Part shown: in pieces, positions 56,598 through 64,000 of the stretch
How the letters are laid out: every line of letters begins with the position of its first letter
Position numbering within the stretch: the first letter of the stretch is position 1
Source of the DNA: Eremomyces bilateralis CBS 781.70
Lineage: Eukaryota; Ascomycota; Dothideomycetes; Eremomycetales; Eremomycetaceae
Assembly (NCBI RefSeq): GCF_010015585.1
Contig: NW_022985069.1
Location: 1,717,846-1,781,845, forward strand
Length of the DNA stretch: 64,000 bases
Direction: 5' to 3'
Program-made: the position numbers and the translations under genes
The notes under the pieces: generated by a model
What the model was told of the DNA's origin: nothing
The model's input: the letters and a program-made list of their open reading frames with translations, nothing else
Databases searched by the model: none

Positions 56598-57215
56598 TTA
56601 AGAAGGCCGAGTAGCCGGTCTCATATTTGCCCTCACCCGCTCGATGAGTTCCTCGCGAGAGGCTTTGTCATTGGGCTTTAGGTTTCTCTGTTGCAGACGA
56701 TTAAAATCCGAGTTCAATTATGCCAATTAAGACACATACGTTGTTTAACCATCTCTTAAGATCCGTTTCGGTCCAATCATTGGGGTCTGTGTTTCTCCAC
56801 GTTAGAAAGCGATCTCGTCAATTGCGCGAGAGGATTGAGGCACTTGGGCTTGGGGAGACCGATTCATGAAGCCAGACACCCCCGAGAGTGCCAAGAAACG
56901 TGAATACTGCTATAGCAGGATATCCTTTCAGCCATTCAGGAATGGCAGGGAACCCACCGCCCGTTGGATCCGATTCGGGTGGGAAGATACTCGATCCACC
57001 CAAGATCGTGAAAGCTGCCACAGCTGTGATGATGCCCGAAAAAGCTATGAGAGTAAGTCGGTAACCCTTGTAAGTGGACTTGGAAGATCGCCACTCACTC
57101 AACAGAGCACCCTAGGACGCGATATGTAAGTTTAGGTCTTGCAGAGAGGTTGGAGTTTAGATGGATATAGGAAACATACTCGAGATTGCAATGCGCGGTC
57201 AAGAAGCGTCGGCAT
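56598..57215 (-). CDS. Small membrane protein with a SAP/Ish1-like C-terminal motif
   Basis: Four exons, 57215-57180, 57111-56844, 56786-56740 and 56687-56598, encode 146 residues. The N-terminus M-P-T-L-L-D-R-A-L-Q-S-R-G-A-L-L-S-E-W leads to two predicted membrane helices (L-T-L-I-A-F-S-G-I-I-T-A-V-A-A-F and Y-P-A-I-A-V-F-T-F-L-G-T-L-G-G-V-W). The C-terminus D-W-T-E-T-D-L-K-R-W-L plus N-D-K-A-S-R-E-E-L-I-E-R-V resembles SAP or Ish1-type helix-turn motifs. The phase and a CTAAC branch point support the third exon despite a weak GTGCCT donor. I do not know the function. Fusion of a membrane part with this motif suggests an organelle or nuclear-envelope membrane, which is inference. Confidence 0.65.
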
Positions 57216-57640
57216 GATTAGTGTTGGACAGAAGAGCTCCTCCGTAATATTCAAATGTGTTGAAAGAATAGCCCAGCGAGATGTTTAAGATGCGTCGTTA
57301 ACTCGTTATTTACTATCGGATGAGGACAGACTGTCCTTTTGATGGTTTAGTGCTCTGAATGGCGAAAGATGTATGAGAGGGAGAGAGTGCGTCGTCATGC
57401 TCCGGTACGTACCTGTACCAAACCAGTATGGGAACGAGAGAAGAGGAATTCGAAGATCTTATCAGATCATCATAATCCCTGTCATTTCGGATCGCTGTCC
57501 CACACTGCGCCACACTTCGGTTCCAATTCGCAATTCGTCAATCCATCCAAGCGATTTTCACCACACAAACCTCCACCTCACCACCTTCATAAGCGTCGCA
57601 ATTGATCACATACCTTCTCACATCTCCAACCGTGGTCAAA
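57216..57640. promoter_or_regulatory. Divergent promoter region upstream of RPL38
   Basis: A 425-base spacer between the small membrane protein gene and eL38. It contains a GTACGTACCTGTAC word near 57402, and a C/A-rich leader before the RPL38 ATG. Confidence 0.45.
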
Positions 57641-58031
57641 ATGCCGTCCGAAGTCTCAGATATCAAGCAGTTCCTGGAGATTTGCCAGCGCAAGGATGCC
57701 AAAGGTTGGTCGCCCTCCATCTCCACCTTTTTCATGCCGACGAGGACGATTAATAACATTATGGAATCACAGTTGCGCGGGTAAAGAAGAACACGAAGAG
57801 CAATCAAATCAAATTCAAGGTCCGATGCCAGCGATACCTCTACACCCTCTCCATGAAGGACGATGAGAAGGCCGAGAAGCTGAAGAAGAGCCTGCCCCCA
57901 AGTACGAACCACCCCCGAGTTCCATATCGAACCAACCCCTTGCACCGTCAACCCGTAGATACTAATAGGAATCCTCCACAGGTTTCGATGTCATCGATGT
58001 CCCCGCGGACAAGAAGAAGAGCAAGAAATAG
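57641..58031 (+). CDS. RPL38: Large ribosomal subunit protein eL38
   Basis: Three exons, 57641-57704, 57773-57901 and 57982-58031, encode 80 residues. It is a small cytosolic 60S subunit protein. Family sequence is clear: [15 protein letters not shown], then [16 protein letters not shown], then [12 protein letters not shown]. The third exon gives an Asp/Lys-rich tail, [16 protein letters not shown]. All splice borders are standard and keep phase. Confidence 0.95.
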
Positions 58032-58440
58032 GCGTGCTACATTTCCGATGAACGAATCATGGACGTCAAGGGCGTGCTGAGACGGAGGAATGCGGATCAT
58101 GGAGTTATGGTTCCTATCATGGCTTGGCCTGGATGTTCAATACATAATGAGCATTCCCTTGTAGTTAAAGGTCAAAACGGAACGGATTATACCAACTAGC
58201 ATTTGTCATGTCAAAAGCCGTCCAATCCTGGTCAATACGCAATACAATGTGTGTGATATCCCTGTGAAGCTTCGACCATGATTTGACCTCTTCCCCTCGT
58301 TCACTTCTTGTCTAAGTCAATATATATCATCTTGACTAGAAGAATCGTCGCTATCTCCTGGAAGCACAATGAGGTATATATGATCACTGATCCGCTTCAG
58401 GGCTTGACCGACTGGTCGTCCAACTCATCCCCTTCCCATA
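58032..58440. other. Gene-free stretch between RPL38 and MPC1
   Basis: Convergent 3' untranslated regions. Nothing else recognised. Confidence 0.4.
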
Positions 58441-59117
58441 TCATCTTGTCGACTTGTCCGCCGCCTCCTTAATCTTCTCTGCAGCAGCATGTATCGGTTG
58501 AGCTGCCTGATCTTTCATAGTCTGCTCCCGACCACCCATACTGAGTTCATGTGTTAGCCCAATCCCTTCCGCATTGTGGTTCGAGTGACTCACTGCCAAT
58601 AGTTGTAGTATCGGAATCCTTGGAAGGCTTGTGAGGTGAAATTGATGACATGACAGCCGAACAGAAGGTAATTCTTCGGCTGCACTGCCATCGCATATCT
58701 CGCGAAAACGGCAGAGTATATTGTGAGGGCAACCGTCATTCTCCCAGAGATACTATAAATTCGGCCTGTTAGCGTCCTGCTGAGTACAACCAGTGTTGAT
58801 CGGATTATCCGATTCCAATCTGCTATGGCAAATGGTGGAGGAGTGTTGCGATAGGTCGAACGTACATCTCGGGATCTTTCTTGAAGTCGACAATGGCTGC
58901 TAGAGGGATACCGAAGTTGGAAGCGGGGCCCCAGAAATCTATCACAGGCCTCAGTTAGCTTTCCGTGTCAATTGGTATACTCTCCGATCTTAGTGAATGC
59001 CTCAACGGCGACAGAGAGATGCCCAATGACTCGACACTTACGGGTTGAGCAGACATAGTCAAGATATGGATTGGATCGTATCCGCGAATTCAGCACTTTG
59101 ACTGCTGCCATCGCCAT
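58441..59117 (-). CDS. MPC1: Mitochondrial pyruvate carrier subunit 1
   Basis: Four exons, 59117-59042, 58938-58866, 58752-58594 and 58540-58441, encode 135 residues. MPC1 pairs with a second MPC subunit in the inner mitochondrial membrane to import pyruvate. Motifs are H-F-W-G-P-A-S-N-F-G-I-P-L-A-A-I-V-D, K-K-D-P-E-I-I-S-G-R-M-T-V-A-L, and Q-P-K-N-Y-L-L-F-G-C-H-V-I-N. The partner's gene is not in this window. The C-terminal Ala/Lys-rich tail is normal for fungi. Confidence 0.93.
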
Positions 59118-59723
59118 GATTCCGAGCGGCCGAGAAGAAGGACGGTTTATGAAAGTCGTGCCGTTTCAACGGAGGAGTAATGGGGATTGAGGGCTGTTGG
59201 GGATCCGAATATCCAATTGATCAAGATGAATGCATACGGAGTCGGACTCTCTCTGGGTGCGGAACACCGGCAGGGATCGTAAGTCCGAGTCAGACAAGTC
59301 ACGTGCAGTTGATCTACCTACACGAAGTATTCCGTACCACCTAGGAAATGTACAGTATACGAGTTACGAGTGTGCAAAGATACGGAGGGAGAATACCGAG
59401 TAACTCAGTGCCTGATTTTATTCGCTAAATCAATGGTTTCCTTGTATACTCCACCCTTATGACCGATCCCCCTTTGCCGAGCCACTCTCCCATTGCCAAC
59501 TCAACCAGTAAAGGATGCACATCATCCAGCTGAGATGCAGTGTTCGATCAAGTGAAACTCCTGGATTTAGGCAGTGCACATACATTAGATAGTCGTAATG
59601 AAGGCCTGAAGAGCCGTTATGCACCCAAACAGGATAGTCTTCCATCGCATGGACATGGATCTTCGAGCCGGCGGGGCTCAGGTTTCTCTGAACTGCTATG
59701 AGATTGATTCCCAGCATTACCAA
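59118..59723. other. Spacer between MPC1 and SmB
   Basis: About 600 bases holding the MPC1 promoter and the SmB 3' end. Near 59320-59360 it has CCGTAC and TGTACAGTATAC words, part of the GTAC-rich spacer pattern. Confidence 0.4.
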
Positions 59724-60634
59724 CTATCGTCCCATCCCAGGAGGGAATCCTCGGCCTTGACCAGGAGGCTGGAATCCTGGAGGTGGGAAGCCGGCTTGGA
59801 AAGTTAGCGGGGAACGAAAGAAAGATTGAGCGACACTTACGAGGACCGCCAGGACCGCCAGGACCGCCAGGACCACCAAAACCGGGCGGTGCAAATGCTG
59901 AGAGGGAGTGTCAGTAGATATTCGTACGGCAAATCCAAGGGGTTAAAACGTACGAGGAGCTCCCGGAGGCCCACCACGACCGGCAAAGCCTGGTGGCGGC
60001 CCAGGGAACGGTGATGCACCCGGTGGGAACCCAACAGGCGGGCCACCCAGCGCGGCAGGGCCTGTTAAGCCGACTGGCAACCCCCTCCCAGCCGGTTTGC
60101 TGATTCCGGGTCCCGCTGCCAACGTCGCGCCAGCGCCGGTAGGAACTCCGCCTCCCAATCGTGCTGAAGGGTCGGCGGGTGGCGGGCCTTCGACGGTAAG
60201 TGATATGACATTCGTTCCCCGTACAATGGTGAGACCCAATGCACGTTTTTCTTCTTGCTCGACAAGATCGGTGCTCGAGCCAGGCGCGGATTTCTGAGGC
60301 TTCCTTTTCACTCGTCGGAATTCTTCGGTGTCGGCCAGAACAAGGTTCATATGCTACTCAGTGTTAGCTGAGAGCAGGACGCGGCGTATACCTGACCGAA
60401 AGTCATACCTTGTCAAATGCGAGCATTTGACCCGCCAGTTGTCGTCCGTCATTAAGTGTTGCGCGCATCCGGTAGTTGATCTAAAATTGTGAGCGTTGGT
60501 CTAGGTGATGACTGAAAGTTCGGGGTAATTTACGTAGTTTTGCTACACGATATGATGTTAGTCTATATGTACAAATTGAAGTGCTAGATGAAGGGCTGCC
60601 TTACCATCCGCCCTTGGCGATTCGCAGATGCCAT
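59724..60634 (-). CDS. SMB1: Small nuclear ribonucleoprotein SmB
   Basis: Six exons, 60634-60605, 60542-60534, 60480-60409, 60353-59954, 59897-59841 and 59794-59724, give 212 residues. SmB is one of the seven Sm proteins forming the ring on U1, U2, U4 and U5 snRNAs. The Sm fold shows [24 protein letters not shown] and [14 protein letters not shown], then [13 protein letters not shown] Pro/Gly-rich tail with P-P-G-F units follows. Exon 2 is a 9-nt microexon coding Gln-Asn-Tyr, needed to join M to I-N-Y-R-M-R. The last intron can end at AAG (59795) or at CAG 18 nt further on, both in frame; the model uses AAG. Confidence 0.92.
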
Positions 60635-61034
60635 ATTGATTCGATATGCGCCCGAAGGCGGCTTGCGTAGTAGATTGTTTTAGAACACACGAGTGTGACG
60701 ATTTGAGGAGAGAGATAAAGTGCAGACAAAGCAGCTCTGATGTAATGCGCGATCGAGAAGGTGGTTGCAATGAATCCGATAGGCGCGGTCTGGTCGCTCT
60801 TGCTGGAGTGGATGTGAAGATGTGGATGAAGCTCCGAATTTCTGGCGGAGGTCCCCTGCAGCGTGCTAAACCCGATTGGGACGACCAAGCGAACCCGCAC
60901 CACCACACACTTTCGAACTTCTCACGTCTCTCACCTCAATCGAATCCTCCACCCACTCGACTTCCAATAATCCTCCCTCCACCATCACCACGCTGCCTAA
61001 AATCCCGGTCTTCGACGATCCGCAGTGATACGAA
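60635..61034. promoter_or_regulatory. Shared divergent promoter of SmB and RPL11
   Basis: Exactly 400 bases lie between the ATG of SmB and that of RPL11, which point away from each other. The end nearest RPL11 is C/T-rich, as in many ribosomal protein leaders. Confidence 0.5.
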
Positions 61035-61744
61035 ATGGTAAGTCGACTCAACCGGTGCTCATGACCAATTCCAGTTGCTCACTCCCTCCGAACAGGCCGA
61101 AGACAAGTCCAGCAACCCCATGCGGGAGTTGCGCATCCAGAAACTCGTCCTCAACATCTCCGTCGGCGAATCTGGTGACAGATTGACCAGAGCTGCCAAA
61201 GTGCTTGAGCAGCTGAGCGGTCAAACCCCCGTCTACAGTATGCACCACTCTGACCGCGACACTGAAACTTAGAGATGGATGCTGACTCGCTGGCGCAGGC
61301 AAGGCACGATACACCGTCCGTACCTTCGGCATCCGGAGAAACGAGAAGATTGCCGTGCACGTCACCGTCCGTGGACCCAAGGCTGAGGAGATCCTCGAGC
61401 GTGGCCTCAAAGTCAAGGAATATGAGTTGAGGAAGCGCAACTTCTCCGAGACCGGCAACTTCGGCTTCGGCATCAGCGAACACATCGATCTGGGCATCAA
61501 GTATGACCCGTCCATCGGTATCTACGGCATGGATTTCTTCTGCTGCATGTATGTCGATTCTCCATTTTCCCGGCATTCGTCTGCCATATTTTCGGCGTGT
61601 GGCTAATGACATTGCAGGACCCGACCTGGCGAACGTGTTGCCAAGCGACGCCGCTGCAAGTCCCGAATCGGATCCAACCACCGCGTTGCCCGCACCGACA
61701 CCGTCAAGTGGTTCAAGAACCGATTCGAAGCCATTGTCCGATGA
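61035..61744 (+). CDS. RPL11: Large ribosomal subunit protein uL5
   Basis: Four exons, 61035-61037, 61096-61237, 61299-61548 and 61618-61744, encode 173 residues. It is the 60S protein that contacts 5S rRNA and the P-site region. The sequence is typical: [37 protein letters not shown], and [20 protein letters not shown]. Exon 1 is only the ATG, followed by GTAAGT; the 58-nt intron ending at 61095 yields the normal start M-A-E-D-K-S-S-N-P. An earlier CAG at 61074 is in frame too, but would leave a 37-nt intron and add seven unmatched residues. Confidence 0.94.
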
Positions 61745-62711
61745 GCGAGCTCCTGAGCGCACGGGAAGGGAAGATGTTTTAAGGGCATCGCATGAATGGC
61801 GTAAGAGGATCGATATTCACGGATATTGTACGTTCGAATTATTGCGCGACCTTGCGGTCATGCCATGGCCTATCAAAAGGAGCATAACATAGCATACCAA
61901 AGATCAATGGAGGCTTCACGTTCGTGATTGACCGCTTAACCATTGACGTGTTGCTGTTATATCCCCGTCCACACTTTACTGGGTGCTCGCCCGGTGCCAT
62001 CGTGATATCGTGTACCTGATATAGCCTACCTGTTGCATCTTGAAAGTGCGAGTTGCGGCAATTCCGGGTACGGCTAAACCTGGATGCAAACTTGAACGTG
62101 ATGCTCGTACCTAGAGAGACGACTTTGATCTCTCTTCCATTTCTCTGGCTAATCCTAACGGTATGCACGTTGTGGGTATTCCTCAATATGATAGGTATGT
62201 TCATCAGCCGGATATACCTAAAGCCTGGATTAGACTCCGCTATTGCCACCGTCGTTCTCACTGGCATGATTTCCATAATTCCGCCTTTGAACCTGTGGAG
62301 CCCTGCCCTTCTACGGAGTGTACGCCGTACACCCCTTTCATGAAAATGTAGTCTAAATGTAGACACTTCGCGTTTAACATGAAAAACGAGTATGGGAATA
62401 TACAGGTATTCGATTTGATCCATAGTGTAAGAGATCCTCGTAGACCTAGCCCGTCGTATCAAATCTTCGCTCAACCAAATCATCATAACGGCATATCCAT
62501 ATCCAGATTCGCTCATAGTGGACAGATGTAACATAGTAAATCAAAGTCGCCCATTTCCAATAAAATCGCTCACAGACCACTCCTACGCCAGGATCCAGTC
62601 GCACCGGACGATCCAAAGTTTTGCCAACCCACCCATTCTGTGCCTAGATACCCAAAGACGCCTGCAAAATGCTAAACGATACAACCAAGACTGCCAAGTA
62701 TGAGGCTTGCG
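61745..62711. other. Spacer, no gene recognised
   Basis: About 970 bases between convergent genes. Near 62310 there is a CTACGGAGTGTACGCCGTACACC word of the GTAC-rich type. Open frames here have no domain. Confidence 0.4.
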
Positions 62712-63920
62712 TCACGAATCTTGCACCCGATCGCCTCTACCGCCTCCTGGTGCACCTGTCTGGAGTTGTGGCACTCGACTCAGCGTCTCGTATTCACCTT
62801 CTTCGTCCACGCTCTGAAGTGTCGAAGGCTGGGGATGTGGTAACCCGACGGTCGATGGTAAAGGGTGTGGAGACGTGAGGTGCATTGGGGATAGAGATCG
62901 CTGTTCTTGGTTGTAGGCAGAATTCGGGGGAGAGGGTGAAGACGGCATCGCCGGAGTGCCGTTTAGGATATTCGGGGTATGTCTTGGGTTCGTATTCCCC
63001 GAGGATGGGAGCGGTTCGTGATGTAAAGAGTCCGTAGTTGGTAGAGGCGGCGTGGAAGGATGGATAGGAATAGCAGGGGTTTGAGAACCATGTTCGACTG
63101 CATCAGCTGGTGACGGGCCGTTTGGATTTCCGGATTCCGTGGTAGGGAGGGGTGGTTGAATAGTCTCCGGGCTCCATGCGCGACTCCCTTTTGGCTGTAC
63201 CGGTATAATCATGACCGGAAGGAGCATATTATCTTGTCTTCGGTCTCTGCGGTCTCGTAGCTTCTCGCCCTGCTCGGCAGCAAACGCTCCAAGTCTCCCT
63301 TTTACGTCCCAGACGGAATAGTTGTGACTTGGGACTGCTAGCCGAGGAGCCGGAATCTCTTTGCTCAACTGAATGGGATCAATCACCTGTCCAGTTGCGA
63401 TCTCAGCAGGTGGAAGGTTACGTTTCCGCCTGAACGCTTCTGTAACAATCTGCCACCCACTGCGGTTTTGCGGGCGGTGAGGGGACTGATCGACGCCCTC
63501 TTGCGGCTCAACGTGCGCCTTTTCAAGGTCGCCCTCTTCAGGGTCAGGGAAAGATTGGCTTGTGGAGGGGTGAACCGGTGGTCTTGAGGGGTTTAGTGGG
63601 CGGTGACGATCCAGGGGTGAGATAGTATGGTATCGAACTGCGTAGACTGTGCTTGCAGCGCTCGTCGCGTCTGAGCGACTGACAGGCGATGCAGATGTTT
63701 GAGGCGGCAGCGTCTCTGTTTGGTCAGTTCTAGGAACTCGAGTACGAGCCGGAACGGCGGGGTTGTATGATTCTTTAGGTGGGGTGATTTGGGTCGCATC
63801 TTCTGATGAACTGTTTGCGGGTGGTGAAATGTGCGGCCAGAAAGAAGGTCTCCTAAATCTGTGAGAAAGTTCATTCCACTGGCCAAATCGATTTCTAGAG
63901 GCCCCGGTGGAGGAAGCCAT
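62712..63920 (-). CDS. Hypothetical Pro/Ser-rich disordered protein
   Basis: An uninterrupted frame of 402 residues from the ATG at 63920. The composition is Pro, Ser, Thr and Arg-rich throughout, as in an intrinsically disordered regulator. A more ordered centre reads W-Q-I-V-T-E-A-F-R-R-K-R-N-L-P-P, then V-W-D-V-K-G-R-L-G-A-F-A-A-E-Q-G-E-K-L-R-D-R-R-D-R-R. This may be the conserved core. No domain recognised. The end of the window is only 80 bases away, so an upstream exon could lie beyond it. Confidence 0.6.
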   Translation of the reverse strand: MASSTGASRNRFGQWNELSHRFRRPSFWPHISPPANSSSEDATQITPPKESYNPAVPARTRVPRTDQTETLPPQTSASPVSRSDATSAASTVYAVRYHTISPLDRHRPLNPSRPPVHPSTSQSFPDPEEGDLEKAHVEPQEGVDQSPHRPQNRSGWQIVTEAFRRKRNLPPAEIATGQVIDPIQLSKEIPAPRLAVPSHNYSVWDVKGRLGAFAAEQGEKLRDRRDRRQDNMLLPVMIIPVQPKGSRAWSPETIQPPLPTTESGNPNGPSPADAVEHGSQTPAIPIHPSTPPLPTTDSLHHEPLPSSGNTNPRHTPNILNGTPAMPSSPSPPNSAYNQEQRSLSPMHLTSPHPLPSTVGLPHPQPSTLQSVDEEGEYETLSRVPQLQTGAPGGGRGDRVQDS

Positions 63921-64000
63921 TCTCGAGCCACCGTTCCCTCCATTCTTCTTCTTCGATTCTGCTCGTTCGTATCGATTTTGCGGCCAGTTTATTTCTTCGG

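Noticed and set aside
59841-59897. GGACCGCCA direct repeats as a regulatory repeat
   Set aside because: They code the Gly-Gly-Pro run of the SmB tail and need no other explanation.
1-64000. tRNA or rRNA genes
   Set aside because: I looked for B-box-like GGTTCGANNCC words and saw none with a matching A box and acceptor stem; a covariance-model scan would be decisive.

Overview
The window is nuclear DNA of a filamentous ascomycete (Pezizomycotina). Eurotiomycetes is the best guess, from protein flavour only. Genes lie on both strands without operons. Most are split by GT-AG introns of about 45-80 bases, often with a CTAAC or CTGAC branch point. Fungus-specific families are present: UstYa/DUF3328, HET, Zn(II)2Cys6 and PTH11-like rhodopsin proteins. 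One assembly gap lies at 4914-5293. Splice joins were inferred by reading frame and family similarity, so exon borders are models.

Region 1 (1-30 kb) is mostly housekeeping: ATG10, U2 snRNP B'' (minus), the Arp2/3 subunit ARC40, a secreted Cys-rich repeat protein broken by the gap, a small secreted protein, a 14-TM MFS exporter, gamma-glutamyltransferase, methylthioribose-1-phosphate isomerase, an unrecognised protein, MND1, the RING/zinc-finger ligase HEL2, a METTL21-like methyltransferase, ornithine decarboxylase with a long ATG-free leader, another unrecognised protein, and ATG5.

Region 2 (about 31-56 kb) is accessory and gene-sparse. It holds a berberine-bridge-type FAD oxidase, a PTH11-like receptor, an O-methyltransferase, two UstYa-family (DUF3328) proteins arranged tail to tail, and a short secreted precursor made of five near-identical units separated by Lys-Arg kexin sites. 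It also holds a 3-beta-HSD-like dehydrogenase, a decayed short-chain dehydrogenase, a DUF6601-like membrane protein, a Zn(II)2Cys6 regulator and a HET-domain protein. The precursor beside two HxxHC-motif UstYa proteins is the hallmark of fungal kexin-processed RiPP clusters (ustiloxin, phomopsin, asperipin type). The predicted core is built around Val-Val-Tyr-Ser-Trp-Lys-Val-Pro, which I do not recognise from a described product. This is the best candidate for a new system.

Region 3 (56.6-64 kb) returns to dense housekeeping genes: a small membrane protein, ribosomal eL38, mitochondrial pyruvate carrier MPC1, SmB (with a 9-nt microexon), ribosomal uL5/RPL11 (whose first exon is just the ATG) and a long disordered protein.

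The likely logic of the cluster is as follows. The precursor enters the secretory pathway and kexin cuts after each Lys-Arg. Membrane-anchored UstYa proteins oxidatively crosslink or cyclise the Tyr/Trp-bearing core. The methyltransferase, FAD oxidase and dehydrogenase could tailor the product, and the Zn(II)2Cys6 protein could regulate the genes. Only the precursor-UstYa association is strongly suggested by sequence; the other memberships rest on proximity.
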